Shown piece after piece: positions 16,510 through 25,068 of a stretch of 64,000 bases of DNA. The stretch comes from Pseudomonas vranovensis DSM 16006 (GTDB taxonomy: Bacteria; Pseudomonadota; Gammaproteobacteria; Pseudomonadales; Pseudomonadaceae): positions 186,001 to 250,000 of the forward strand of contig NZ_AUED01000011.1 of assembly GCF_000425805.1 (NCBI RefSeq). The letters run 5' to 3'. Every line of letters begins with the position of its first letter. The first letter of the stretch is position 1. A program made the position numbers and the translations under genes. Under the pieces are notes generated by a model, which worked only from the letters and a program-made list of their open reading frames with translations, had not been told where the DNA came from and did not search any database.

Positions 16510-16991
16510 CAGCAGACCCCAACCACCCAAAAATGCTGCTGCCTGCCCCCCAGCACCAGGCTGACTTCTTCATCAACTCCTTTGCCAATCAAGCCTTGGC
16601 CCAGAGGCGAGCGCGGAGTGATCACTGTCACCACTTCGGCCCCCTGGCCAATCTTCATTCCCGCAGCTTCTGGTCCGAGAAACAAGCGCTGGCAACTGCC
16701 ATTGTCGGCCTCCAGTGTAACCAGGTTACTGACCTGGATACCGCATGACGAGTCGTAGTCACGCAGCACCAACTGCAGGTAGGCGGCTCGTGCCTGGCGG
16801 ATCTCTTCCATGCGCCGGGCTTGCCCGGTCGCCAGGTAGGAGGCCTCCAGGCCCAGGGTGTCGTACTTGTTCTCGGCAATGTTCTCTTCGGCGGTGGCCG
16901 TTTCATAGGCGGTCTGCGCCGCCCGTTGAACCACGTCCAGGTCCAGGCTCAAGGTCTCGATGATGCGGGTGAGCAGTTCGGCTTTGTTCAT
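16509..16991 (-). CDS. GreA/GreB-family (Rnk-like) elongation-factor-like protein
   Basis: The 160-residue protein has an N-terminal helical coiled coil (about 1-75) and a C-terminal FKBP-like domain with TPRSPLGQGLIGKGVDEEV, as in GreA. Gre factors enter the RNA polymerase secondary channel and stimulate cleavage of backtracked RNA; the acidic tip needed for cleavage (Asp/Glu pair in the coiled-coil hairpin) is not clearly conserved, so it may act otherwise, as Rnk does. It follows a small membrane protein gene with 7 bases between them. Confidence 0.8.
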   Translation of the reverse strand: MNKAELLTRIIETLSLDLDVVQRAAQTAYETATAEENIAENKYDTLGLEASYLATGQARRMEEIRQARAAYLQLVLRDYDSSCGIQVSNLVTLEADNGSCQRLFLGPEAAGMKIGQGAEVVTVITPRSPLGQGLIGKGVDEEVSLVLGGRQQHFWVVGVC

Positions 16992-16998
16992 GATGGCG

Positions 16999-17388
16999 TC
17001 AGTTACAGAGTTCCAGGACAAGGGCGCGGCTCTTTTCGGTCGGCGCGTTACGGTTTTGCTGCAGCCAGAACTGGCACTTGGGGTTGGACAGGTTGCGCAT
17101 ACTGCTTTGGGCCTGATCCTCGGCCTGTTGCACTTCCTGATTGCGCAGTATCCGTTTGTACTGCTCGAACATCCGGGTTTGCTGGTCAACTTCCGGTGTG
17201 ACGCTTGCCGGAGCCTCGGTTGGCGGTACGACCTGCTGGGTCAGGGGCTGCGCGGTTTCAGGCAGAAGGCGCCATGCCAGCCACAGGCTCAGGGCAATGG
17301 CGAGGGCGCCCAGCCACAGGCCCAGGGCCACACACAGAATCAATTGCACAGGCTTGAGGGTGATCTTCAATTCGCGAGGACGGGGCAT
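16999..17388 (-). CDS. Small inner-membrane anchored hypothetical protein
   Basis: A 129-residue protein: short basic N terminus, one membrane helix (about 17-40, VALGLWLGALAIALSLWLAW), a Pro/Thr/Gln-rich linker, then a helical Gln/Glu-rich region and a C-terminal part with two Cys (KCQFWLQ, LELCN). A strong AGGAGG ribosome site precedes the ATG at 17388. It is the first gene of a two-gene unit with the GreA-like protein. The family is unknown to me. Confidence 0.7.
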   Translation of the reverse strand: MPRPRELKITLKPVQLILCVALGLWLGALAIALSLWLAWRLLPETAQPLTQQVVPPTEAPASVTPEVDQQTRMFEQYKRILRNQEVQQAEDQAQSSMRNLSNPKCQFWLQQNRNAPTEKSRALVLELCN

Positions 17389-17509
17389 GACGGCCTCCTG
17401 GCCAGGACACGGTCGGCCATTCTCGCACGGCCAACAGGTTTTTTTCCTGCCAGGCTTTTGTCTGCGATGATTTACCCGGACAATCGGCGCTTTTGCCAAG
17501 GGGCCCGCG

Positions 17510-18643
17510 ATGAAAGCGCATTGGGACATCTTCTGTTGTGTCGTCGACAACTATGGCGACATCGGCGTGACCTGGCGCCTGGCCCGGCAACTGGTGGCCG
17601 AGCAGGATGTCGAAGTGCGCCTGTGGGTGGATGACCTGACGGCCTTCGAACGTATCTGCCCCCAGGCCGTGCCCGGCGCTGCGCATCAATGGCAACAAGG
17701 GGTTGAAGTTTGCCACTGGCTGCCTGAGTGGCAGGAAACGTCCGTGGCGGACGTTGTAATCGGTGCCTTCGCCTGTCAGCTGCCGGCCGCCTATGTACAG
17801 GCCATGCTCGACCGTCCCCGCGCTCCGTTATGGCTGAACCTTGAATACCTGAGTGCAGAAGACTGGGTCGAAGGCTGCCATGGCTTGCCATCACCCCAGC
17901 CCAATGGCTTGCGCAAGGTGTTTTTCTTCCCGGGCTTTACGTCCAGGACCGGAGGCCTGTTGCGTGAGGCGAGCTTGCTGGCGCGGCGTGAGGCGTTCGA
18001 GCAGGCTCCGGCTGCACGAGCAGCGTTTCTCCAGGGGCTGGGCGTCGCTCCGGTCGGCGATGCTCGCCTGATTTCGCTGTTCGCGTACGAAAATTCGGGC
18101 CTGGCCAGCTGGCTCGATGCCCTGGCTGCCGACAGTCGTGCCAACCATCTGTTGGTGCCCGAGGGTCGTATTCTTGGAGATGTACAGGCCTGGCTGGGCG
18201 AGGGCACCCTGCAGGTGGGCAGCGTGGCCACGCGCGGCGCGCTGACGGTGCAGATCCTGCCTTTCGTCAGTCAGGATGAATACGACCAGCTGTTGTGGTG
18301 CTGCGATTTCAATGCCGTGCGCGGCGAGGATTCGTTTATTCGCGCGCAATGGGCGGGGCGGCCGCTGCTCTGGCATATTTATGTGCAGGAAGAGTACGCC
18401 CACTGGGAAAAGCTCGAAGCGTTCCTAGATCACTACGTCGCAGGGCTGTCGCCTTCAGCCAAGACGGCCATCGTCGAGTTGTGGCGCGCCTGGAACATGG
18501 ATCGCGACATGGGCCAGGCCTGGCAACAGGTGCTAGAGCACTGGAACGAGCTCGACCAGCATGCCCGCCGCTGGAGCGCGGCACAGGCCGCTCAGCCGGA
18601 CCTTGCCACGGCGCTGGTACAGTTTTATCGAAATTGGCTATGA
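17510..18643 (+). CDS. earP: EF-P arginine rhamnosyltransferase EarP
   Basis: The 377-residue protein is the DUF2331/EarP inverting glycosyltransferase (GT-B fold), which transfers rhamnose from dTDP-L-rhamnose to Arg32 of elongation factor P. Key residues are seen: Asp13 and Asp17 in VVDNYGD, and Arg271/Glu273/Asp274 in RGEDSF that hold the nucleotide sugar and the base. Its substrate is encoded by the next gene, 48 bases downstream. Together they allow efficient translation through poly-proline stretches. The efp promoter overlaps the earP stop codon. Confidence 0.96.
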   Translation: MKAHWDIFCCVVDNYGDIGVTWRLARQLVAEQDVEVRLWVDDLTAFERICPQAVPGAAHQWQQGVEVCHWLPEWQETSVADVVIGAFACQLPAAYVQAMLDRPRAPLWLNLEYLSAEDWVEGCHGLPSPQPNGLRKVFFFPGFTSRTGGLLREASLLARREAFEQAPAARAAFLQGLGVAPVGDARLISLFAYENSGLASWLDALAADSRANHLLVPEGRILGDVQAWLGEGTLQVGSVATRGALTVQILPFVSQDEYDQLLWCCDFNAVRGEDSFIRAQWAGRPLLWHIYVQEEYAHWEKLEAFLDHYVAGLSPSAKTAIVELWRAWNMDRDMGQAWQQVLEHWNELDQHARRWSAAQAAQPDLATALVQFYRNWL

Positions 18644-18644
18644 T
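18616..18644 (+). promoter_or_regulatory. Putative sigma-70 promoter for efp
   Basis: GGTACA, 17 bases, TATGAT; the -10 covers the earP TGA. A transcript starting near 18651 would have a 40-nt leader. It would let efp be expressed far more strongly than the modifying enzyme. Confidence 0.5.
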
Positions 18645-18691
18645 ACGCGGCCTCGATTTTTGTAAATCCATCCAAATTCGGATATCTCGCA

Positions 18692-19261
18692 ATGAAAACT
18701 GGTAAAGAACTGAAACCCGGTACCGTACTGCGGATCGATAACGACCCGTGGCTGGTCCAGAAAGCTGAATTCACCAAGTCGGGCCGTAACAGCGCGATCA
18801 TGAAGACCAAGCTGAAGAACCTGCTGACCGGCTACAAGACCGAAACCGTTTACGGTGCGGACGACAAGCTGGACGACGTGATCCTGGATCGCAAAGAAGC
18901 GACCCTGTCGTTCATCAGTGGTGACACCTTCACCTTCATGGACACCACCGACTACACCATGTACGAGCTGAACGCCGAAGACATCGAGGCCGTTCTGCCC
19001 TACATCGAAGAAGGCATGACTGACGTCTGCGAAGCCGTTTTCTTCGAAGAGCGCCTGGTATCGGTTGAACTGCCGACCACCATCAGCCGTAAGGTTGTCT
19101 ACACCGAAAACGCTGCTCGCGGCGACACTTCGGGTAAGGTAATGAAGCCAGCCAAGCTGAGCAACGGTACTGAAATCCAGGTTGCCGACTTCATTGAAAT
19201 CGACGAGATGATCGACATCGACACTCGCGATGGCAGCTTCAAGGGCCGTTCCAAGAAGTAA
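18692..19261 (+). CDS. efp: Elongation factor P (rhamnosylated-Arg type)
   Basis: The 189-residue EF-P has the three beta-barrel domains. The tip of domain I reads TKSGRNSAI, placing Arg at position 32 where enterobacteria carry a lysylated Lys34. Arg32 is the target of EarP, encoded just upstream. EF-P binds between the P and E sites of the ribosome and relieves stalling at Pro-Pro. Length and C terminus (SFKGRSKK) are normal. A strong terminator follows. Confidence 0.98.
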   Translation: MKTGKELKPGTVLRIDNDPWLVQKAEFTKSGRNSAIMKTKLKNLLTGYKTETVYGADDKLDDVILDRKEATLSFISGDTFTFMDTTDYTMYELNAEDIEAVLPYIEEGMTDVCEAVFFEERLVSVELPTTISRKVVYTENAARGDTSGKVMKPAKLSNGTEIQVADFIEIDEMIDIDTRDGSFKGRSKK

Positions 19262-19275
19262 TTCTTGCGCCCACT

Positions 19276-19303
19276 AAAAACCCGGCCTTGGCCGGGTTTT
19301 TTT
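19276..19303. terminator. Bidirectional terminator after efp
   Basis: CCCGGCC-TT-GGCCGGG at 19281-19296, with A5 before and T7 after. It probably served both efp and the convergent ohr gene before the group II intron was inserted 4 bases beyond its T-run. Confidence 0.92.
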
Positions 19304-19771
19304 ATGGTGCGCCAGGCATGGCGCGTTGCGCGCTAGCGCAACCAGCTTGGCTGTGGTGGCCACGCTGGTGACTTGGAGGTGAAAGTCCTCTACACACCCG
19401 GCAAGGGGAAGTGTTAGCCAGAGGCAAGGGTGTCGCGGGTGACTGCGAATCTGAAGGAAGCCCGAGGCAAAATGCTGGCCTGACGAACAGGAAGCGGATA
19501 GGGCGGCGCAGCGGGGTAAGGCGGCCATAATCGTCAAAGCCCAATACTTGCACGGAACGCTGTGACGTAAATCCGACAGGCATAAGCAAGAAGGTCACGC
19601 GAATTACCCTGGGAGATCTGCACGTTTGCCACTGTGCTACCGAGCGTCGAGAGGCGACGGGATGAGCGTGCAGAAGTCAGCCGAAGCCGTAGTAAGTGGC
19701 GGTTAACCGCGCCACCAAGGGCCGAACAGGTTATGCCGCCAGTAGGCGTCACTGTCTCGTTGGTAGCCGAA

Positions 19772-21154
19772 ATGCAGAAATTTCCCAAAACGGAAACTGT
19801 TATTCAGAGTCCCGGCCAGAAGCCGAGGATGGTGTCTGACAGTGCAAAGGTATCGACGGCGTCAGTGGCGTGGACGAACGCGGAGCCGGACACGCTGATG
19901 GAGCGGGTGCTTGCACCGGCCAACCTCAGGCGTGGGTATCAACGTGTGGTCAGCAACAAGGGAGCGCCGGGTGCCGATGGCATGACGGTGGCCGAGTTGG
20001 CGGGCTACGTGAATCAGTATTGGCCAGTCCTCAAAGCCCGGCTGTTGGCCGGCGAATACCATCCCCAAGTAGTGCGTGCGGTTGAGATTCCCAAGCCGCA
20101 GGGCGGTACTCGGCAGTTGGGTATTCCCAGCGTCGTGGATCGCCTGATCCAGCAAGCCCTGCTGCAACAACTCACGCCGCTCTTCGATCCGCTGTTCTCG
20201 GACTACAGCTACGGCTTCCGTCCGGGTAGAAGCGCTCACCACGCTGTCGAGATGGCCCGCACCCATGTGGCGTCGGGGCATCGCTGGTGCGTGGAGATTG
20301 ATCTGGAGAAATTCTTTGATCGGGTCAACCACGACATCCTGATGGCGTGCGTCGAGTGTCACGTCGAAGACAAGCGCGTGCTCAGACTTATCCGTCGTTA
20401 CCTCGAAGCCGGAGTCATGTCGGGCGGGGTTGTCAGTCAACGACAGGAGGGGACGCCGCAAGGTGGCCCGCTCTCGCCGCTGCTGTCGAACATCCTGCTC
20501 AATGAACTCGACCGGGAGTTGGAACGACGGGGCCATCGTTTCGTGCGCTATGCCGATGACGCGAACATCTATGTGCGCAGTCCTCGTGCTGGCGAACGGG
20601 TGCTGGCCAGTGTCGAGCGTTTCCTGATTCAGCGTCTGAAATTGACGGTGAATCGGAGCAAGAGCCAAGTGGCAAGGGCCTGGAAGTGCGATTACCTGGG
20701 CTATGGGATGAGCTGGCATCAGCAGCCGAGGCTGCGGGTGGCAACGATGAGCCTGGGTCGCCTGCGCGTCCGGCTCGCAGAGCTGCTGCGCAGAGCGCGG
20801 GGCCACAAGATGGCGAACACCATCGAGCGGATAAACCCTGTCCTACGAGGCTGGGCGGGTTACTTCAAGCTCAGCCAGAGCAAACGGCCACTTGAGGAAC
20901 TGGATGGCTGGATCAGGCACAAACTCCGCTGCGCCATCTGGCGCCAATGGAAGCGGCCCTCTACGAGGGCGGGCAACTTGATGCGTCTGGGCTTAAGCGA
21001 AGAGCGTGCCTGTAAATCGGCCTATAACGGCCGAGGCCCGTGGTGGAATTCGGGGGCGCCACATATGAATCAGGCGCTGCCGAAGAAACTATGGGATCGA
21101 CTCGGACTGGTCTCGATACTGGATACGATCAACCGGCTTAGCCGCATAACCTGA
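19772..21154 (+). CDS. ltrA: Group II intron reverse transcriptase/maturase
   Basis: The 460-residue protein has RT blocks 0-7 (RGYQRVVSNKGAPGADGMTV, the EIPKPQGGTRQLGIP block, YGFRPGRSAHHAV, VEIDLEKFFDRVNHD, GTPQGGPLSPLLSNI) with the catalytic YADD at 260-263, then the X/maturase domain (NPVLRGWAGYFKLSQ). A dedicated HNH endonuclease domain with paired Cys is not evident after residue 430. It binds the intron RNA, promotes splicing and copies it into DNA. I chose ATG 19772; in-frame upstream starts to 19634 fall in intron structural RNA. Confidence 0.93.
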   Translation: MQKFPKTETVIQSPGQKPRMVSDSAKVSTASVAWTNAEPDTLMERVLAPANLRRGYQRVVSNKGAPGADGMTVAELAGYVNQYWPVLKARLLAGEYHPQVVRAVEIPKPQGGTRQLGIPSVVDRLIQQALLQQLTPLFDPLFSDYSYGFRPGRSAHHAVEMARTHVASGHRWCVEIDLEKFFDRVNHDILMACVECHVEDKRVLRLIRRYLEAGVMSGGVVSQRQEGTPQGGPLSPLLSNILLNELDRELERRGHRFVRYADDANIYVRSPRAGERVLASVERFLIQRLKLTVNRSKSQVARAWKCDYLGYGMSWHQQPRLRVATMSLGRLRVRLAELLRRARGHKMANTIERINPVLRGWAGYFKLSQSKRPLEELDGWIRHKLRCAIWRQWKRPSTRAGNLMRLGLSEERACKSAYNGRGPWWNSGAPHMNQALPKKLWDRLGLVSILDTINRLSRIT

Positions 21155-21224
21155 ACCGCCGTGTACGGAACCGTACGCACGGTGGGGTGAGAGGACGGCG
21201 GGTGTGAACCCGCCTCCTACTCGA
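21155..21224 (+). other. Group II intron catalytic domains V and VI
   Basis: Domain V: CCGCCGTG pairs with CACGGTGG, a two-base CG bulge, a second stem TACG/CGTA and a GAAC loop; the catalytic triad is of the CGC type. Domain VI: stem with GTGA loop and an unpaired A at 21219 as branch point. The intron ends at CTCGAT (21224); ohr begins its stop codon 15 bases later. Confidence 0.8.
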
Positions 21225-21239
21225 TCCTGGGTTTTACCC

Positions 21240-21668
21240 TCAGACCGTGACATGCAGGCGTACATCAACATTGCCGCGGGTGGCGTTGGAGTACGGGCAC
21301 ACCTGGTGCGCGGCGTCGACCAGGGCCTGGGCATCGGCTTGTTCGAGGCCGGGCAGGTTCACATGCAAGTCGATGTCCAGGCCGAATCCGCCTGGGATCT
21401 GGCCGATGCCCACGCGGGCCTTGATCGAACTGTCGGCAGGAATGGCTTTTTTCTGCTGGCCGGCAACGAACTTCAGTGCGCCGATGAAGCAGGCCGAGTA
21501 GCCGGCGGCAAACAGTTGCTCGGGGTTGGTAGCAGCGCCGCCTGCGCCGCCCAGCTCCTTGGGCGTGGCCAGGGCGATATCGAGAATGCCGTCGCTGGAT
21601 TTGGACCGACCATCGCGACCGCCGGTGGAGGTAGCCTCTGCAATGTACAGCGGAGTGACCTTTTGCAT
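21240..21668 (-). CDS. ohr: Organic hydroperoxide resistance protein Ohr
   Basis: The 142-residue OsmC/Ohr-family peroxidase has both catalytic cysteines: Cys60 in GYSACFIGAL and Cys124 in HQVCPYSNATRGN. It reduces organic and fatty-acid hydroperoxides with lipoylated proteins as electron donors. GAGG precedes the ATG. The gene lies downstream of ohrR on the same strand with an operator-like repeat between them. Its 3' end now abuts the group II intron 3' end, so its transcript may lack a nearby terminator. Confidence 0.96.
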   Translation of the reverse strand: MQKVTPLYIAEATSTGGRDGRSKSSDGILDIALATPKELGGAGGAATNPEQLFAAGYSACFIGALKFVAGQQKKAIPADSSIKARVGIGQIPGGFGLDIDLHVNLPGLEQADAQALVDAAHQVCPYSNATRGNVDVRLHVTV

Positions 21669-21714
21669 CTTGAGCCTCGCATGGATTGCGCCGTGGCGCT
21701 GAGTGGGTACGGGA

Positions 21715-21752
21715 ATTAACTTAGCGCGCAGTTATTTAGTGCGCAAGTTAAT
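21715..21752. promoter_or_regulatory. OhrR operator region upstream of ohr
   Basis: ATTAACTT and AAGTTAAT form an 8-bp inverted repeat around two direct copies of TTAG-C/T-GCGCA (21721 and 21736). A related pair lies upstream of ohrR. MarR-type sensors bind such AT-flanked palindromes. Confidence 0.65.
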
Positions 21753-21792
21753 TTTTCGACCTTGCTACGAACGGTCACTCACAGCATAGACC

Positions 21793-22254
21793 TCAAAGGC
21801 TTTGTTGCAGGTTGGCCCGCAGCTCCAGCAGTTCGGCCTGCAACTGTTGCAGGCGCTCAAGGCTCTGTCCGCTGGCGCCGAGGATGCACGGTGGGACGCG
21901 TTTGGCCTGCTCCTTCAGGGCCTGACCCTGTTCGGTCAGTTGCACCAGCACCACCCGTTCATCGTCGCGGCTGCGAGTACGCTTGAGCAGCCCCTCGGCT
22001 TCGAGGCGCTTGAGAAGCGGCGTCAGCGAGCCGGGGTCGGTCAGCAGGCGGTGGCTGATTTCACCCACGGTCAAGCCGTCCTGCTCCCAGAGCACGAGCA
22101 TGGCGAGGTACTGTGGATACGTCAGGCCGAGCGCTTGCAGCAATGGTTTGTAGACCTTGGTCATGAGCAGCGAGGTGGAGTGCAGGGCGAAGCACACCTG
22201 GTTGTTCAGAAGCAATTCGTCGCACGGGCCTGGGGCTTGGGTATCGGCGTTCAT
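21793..22254 (-). CDS. ohrR: Peroxide-sensing MarR regulator OhrR
   Basis: The 153-residue MarR-family repressor has its winged helix between about 40 and 105. The sensing Cys21 is in NNQVCFALHS, and a second Cys123 in PPCILG matches the two-Cys type (Xanthomonas-like) in which an intersubunit disulphide releases DNA. Residue Cys11 is extra. I start at ATG 22254, with AAAGGAAC upstream; the frame extends further without support. It should repress both ohr and itself. Confidence 0.93.
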   Translation of the reverse strand: MNADTQAPGPCDELLLNNQVCFALHSTSLLMTKVYKPLLQALGLTYPQYLAMLVLWEQDGLTVGEISHRLLTDPGSLTPLLKRLEAEGLLKRTRSRDDERVVLVQLTEQGQALKEQAKRVPPCILGASGQSLERLQQLQAELLELRANLQQSL

Positions 22255-22283
22255 GCAGTTCCTTTGATCAGTTGATCCTTTGA

Positions 22284-22313
22284 ATTTAGCACGCTGTTCA
22301 TTAGCGCACTTAT
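22284..22313. promoter_or_regulatory. OhrR-like operator upstream of ohrR
   Basis: Two copies of TTAGC-A/G-C-G/A-C (TTAGCACGCT at 22286, TTAGCGCACT at 22301) resemble those before ohr, 15 bases apart in both regions. Supports autoregulation. The right edge touches the stop codon of the upstream LysR gene. Confidence 0.55.
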
Positions 22314-23266
22314 TACCAGCGCAGCTCGCTTTGCACGGCCAAGTCCCAAGGGGGCACCGGGCTGAAGCGGCTCTTGAGGAATTCGAGCAGCAAACGGCTG
22401 CGAGAGTTCGTTTCATGTTCCAGGCGCAAGGCGTAAATGCCGCTGGACTCGGCCGGTGGCAGGCCGCTTTCGCAAAACAGAGGCAAAAGCTCACCGCGCA
22501 ACAGGTAGTCGCTGATCAGCCAGGTGGGCAAGTGGGCGATGCCCAGGCCGGCGAGGGCGCCGAACAACAAGGTTTCGGCGTTGTTGGCACTCATGCGCAT
22601 CCGCGTCGGGCGGTACAGGCGCAGTTGGCCCTCCACCGCGAAGCGCCAGGCGAAGGGCGGCGCCAGGCCGTCCCAGTCCAGGCCGTCGTGGTCGGGTAGC
22701 TCGGCCGGTGTGGCAGGAATGCCGCGGGCAGCCAGGTACGCGGGGCTGGCACAGGCAATGCGCACCATCTTGGCCAGGGAAGTGGCCACCAGGCGGGTGT
22801 CCGCCAGCGGACCTGCGCGCAGTACCAGGTCGACTTCGCCCAGGTGCGAGCCGTGCAGGTCCACAAAGCTGTCGATCAGGCGTAGCTGTACATCGAGCCC
22901 GGGATAGGCCACCAGAAAGTCGGCAATGGCGGGTGCCAGGTGGCGACGGCCAAATGCTGCCGGGGCGTCGATGCGAATCAGGCCCTCCGGAGCATTGCTC
23001 AGTGACACGGCTTCGGCGCGGGCCAGGCGCAGCTCTTCGACGATGCGCCGCGCTCGCTCGGCGAAGGCATTGCCCGCTGGGGTGGGGCGTACGGCATGGG
23101 TACTGCGCACGAACAGGCGGCTGCCAATGGCGCTTTCCAGGGTGTCGATGCGCCGCGCTACCGCCGATGGGGTCAGCGGGTGTCGGCGGGCGGTGGCGGA
23201 AAAGCTGCCGGTTTCCAGCACGTCCAGGAACAGGCTGAGTTGTTCGGTCAGGGTGTCAGGGTTCAT
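22313..23266 (-). CDS. LysR-family transcriptional regulator (divergent from TSUP gene)
   Basis: A 317-residue LysR protein (MNPDTLTEQLSLFLDVLETG, helix-turn-helix at about 20-60, effector domain from about 95). It resembles the CrgA/AaeR-like group. Divergent from the TauE/SafE-type exporter with 111 bases between start codons, which makes that exporter its probable target. The C-terminal end overlaps the first bases of the ohrR control region. The start at 23266 has only a weak ribosome site. Confidence 0.88.
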   Translation of the reverse strand: MNPDTLTEQLSLFLDVLETGSFSATARRHPLTPSAVARRIDTLESAIGSRLFVRSTHAVRPTPAGNAFAERARRIVEELRLARAEAVSLSNAPEGLIRIDAPAAFGRRHLAPAIADFLVAYPGLDVQLRLIDSFVDLHGSHLGEVDLVLRAGPLADTRLVATSLAKMVRIACASPAYLAARGIPATPAELPDHDGLDWDGLAPPFAWRFAVEGQLRLYRPTRMRMSANNAETLLFGALAGLGIAHLPTWLISDYLLRGELLPLFCESGLPPAESSGIYALRLEHETNSRSRLLLEFLKSRFSPVPPWDLAVQSELRW

Positions 23267-23377
23267 TTCGCGAGATCTGCTTTTGCGTAAATTGCATAGC
23301 CATTGTGCGTTGCTGTGCGTTTCCCCGCTAGCATCGGGTCGGTAGCATGCACCGATTGGATTTCTTGAGAGGCAGCA

Positions 23378-24127
23378 ATGATCGAGTGGGCGATGTACAT
23401 AGCGCTGGGCGCGGCACTGGGAACCGTCGGAGGATTGTTCGGTATCGGCGGGGGATTGATCGCGATTCCCGCGCTCGGTGTGCTGTTTGGACTTGATCAG
23501 CAGCTGGCCCAGGGCACGGCGCTGGTGATGGTTGTACCTAACGTGCTGCTGGCGTTGTGGCGTTATCACCAGCGTAATCGGATCGAACTGCGCCATGCCT
23601 TGCCGTTGGCGATCGCCAGTTTCGCCTTTGCCTGGCTGGGTTCGATCTGGGCTGTAGGTGTCGATGCCCAAGCCATGCGCTTTGGCTTCGTGCTGTTTCT
23701 GGTAGCTCTGGCGGCCTGGAACCTGGTGCGGATGTTCATGCCCAAGGCGCAGCCTAGCAGTGAGATGCGTCACGGCTGGCCTTGGCTGGGGGTGCTGGGT
23801 GGGGGCGCCGGTGTGCTGGGCGGCCTGTTCGGTGTGGGTGGAGCCGTGGTGGCAACGCCGGTGCTTACCAGTGTCTTCGGTACCACCCAGGTGGTTGCCC
23901 AGGGGCTTTCGCTGGCCCTGGCAGCGCCGAGTACCGCGGTGACATTGCTCACCTATGGTCTCCACCAGCATGTGCAGTGGAGCATGGGCATACCATTGGC
24001 GATTGGCGGGCTGCTCAGCATCAGCTGGGGGGTGAAGCTGGCTCACGCCTTGCCGGAAAGAGTCTTGCGCACGCTGTTTTGCGGTTTCCTGGTGGTCTGC
24101 GCAGTGATGCTCGCCCTCAAGATCTGA
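23378..24127 (+). CDS. TauE/SafE (TSUP) family membrane exporter
   Basis: The 249-residue protein has about eight membrane helices arranged as two repeats, each beginning with a GxxGGLFGIGGG-type glycine motif (TVGGLFGIGGGLIAIPALG near residue 15; the second, GVLGGLFGVGGAVVATPVL, near 145). The family transports sulphite, sulphonate-derived or other organic anions. The 3' end overlaps that of the convergent LysR gene by 11 bases. Confidence 0.9.
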   Translation: MIEWAMYIALGAALGTVGGLFGIGGGLIAIPALGVLFGLDQQLAQGTALVMVVPNVLLALWRYHQRNRIELRHALPLAIASFAFAWLGSIWAVGVDAQAMRFGFVLFLVALAAWNLVRMFMPKAQPSSEMRHGWPWLGVLGGGAGVLGGLFGVGGAVVATPVLTSVFGTTQVVAQGLSLALAAPSTAVTLLTYGLHQHVQWSMGIPLAIGGLLSISWGVKLAHALPERVLRTLFCGFLVVCAVMLALKI

Positions 24128-24971
24128 AGCCTTCGACGATGTAATCCGCCATGCAGTCGATCATCTGCGACTGATGGGGGCCGTTGCGCAGCAGCATGAT
24201 GCTTGCGGTCGGCAACTCCGGCAGGCCCTCGGCCTCGCCGATGATTCGCAGGTCGCTGGTGATCAGGCTCTGCAACTGGGCCGTGACGGCCAGGCCGGCG
24301 CTGACCACCGCCATGATCGCCGGGGTGCTGGCACTGGTGTAGGCAATGCGATATTCCTTTCCGAGCGCGTCGAGGGCGTTGCAGGCCCAGGTCCGGCAGC
24401 AGCAGTCGGTGTTGAACACCGCCAGTGGCAGGGGCGTGTGTTCGTGCGGGCAAAAGCCTTGCGCCTGCACCCACACCGCACGCTCGCGACGCAGCAGCTG
24501 GCCGACCTCATGGCCGGGTTCGCAGGTGATGATGGTCATGTCCAGGTCCTGGCGCTGCATCAATTGGCGAGAGCTCTCGCAATGCACCTCCACCTGGATC
24601 AACGGGTAGGCCTGGGCGAAGCTGGACAGAATGCCCGGCAAGAATCGCATGGCATAGTCATCCGGTGTGCCAATGCGCACCGTTCCGACCATATGGGGCA
24701 TGCGCAGGGTGTTGAAGACTTCGCCATGCAGCTTGAGGATGCGCCGGGCATAGCCAAGCAGCACCTGGCCTTCGGCGGTCAGACGTACCTGGCGCCCGTC
24801 CCGTTCGAATAGCTGACGCTGGATGATGTCCTCTTCCAGGCGTTTCATCTGCATGCTGACCGCCGACTGAGTGCGGTTGACCACCTCCCCGGCGCGGGTG
24901 AACCCCCCGTGTTCGGCGATCGCCACAAACGTGCGCAGGACCTCGGAATCGATACTCTGGTACTGGGACAA
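24117..24971 (-). CDS. LysR-family regulator (LrhA/HexA-like)
   Basis: A 284-residue LysR regulator starting MSQYQSIDSEVLRTFVAIAEHGGFTRAGEVVNRTQSAVS, of the LrhA/HexA-like branch judging by the N-terminal domain with MQMKRLEED. Cysteine-rich stretch TDCCCRTWACNAL at about 190 is unusual and may be redox- or metal-responsive, which is speculation. Divergent from the DUF1127 gene, 97 bases away. Confidence 0.88.
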   Translation of the reverse strand: MSQYQSIDSEVLRTFVAIAEHGGFTRAGEVVNRTQSAVSMQMKRLEEDIIQRQLFERDGRQVRLTAEGQVLLGYARRILKLHGEVFNTLRMPHMVGTVRIGTPDDYAMRFLPGILSSFAQAYPLIQVEVHCESSRQLMQRQDLDMTIITCEPGHEVGQLLRRERAVWVQAQGFCPHEHTPLPLAVFNTDCCCRTWACNALDALGKEYRIAYTSASTPAIMAVVSAGLAVTAQLQSLITSDLRIIGEAEGLPELPTASIMLLRNGPHQSQMIDCMADYIVEGFRS

Positions 24972-25068
24972 GGCATCAATCTCCTAGATGTATTGCATCA
25001 GGAACATTCGTTGGATTGATCTTAGACCCGGGCTGACACTGACGTCATCCAACACGGAGGGTACGACG

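Larger units (their letters stand above)
19307..21224 (+). mobile_element. Group II intron with encoded RT/maturase
   Basis: The 1918-base element starts with GTGCGCC (group II 5' ends are GTGYG) and contains the GTGAAAGTCC-type domain I sequences, a domain IV ORF, a domain V hairpin (21155-21188) and a domain VI (21190-21220) with a bulged A at 21219, seven bases from the predicted 3' end CTACTCGAT. All parts required for splicing and retrotransposition appear intact. It lies 4 bases after the efp terminator T-run, transcribed in the same direction as efp. Insertion behind a terminator hairpin is characteristic of class C introns, but I do not assign a class. Confidence 0.9.
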
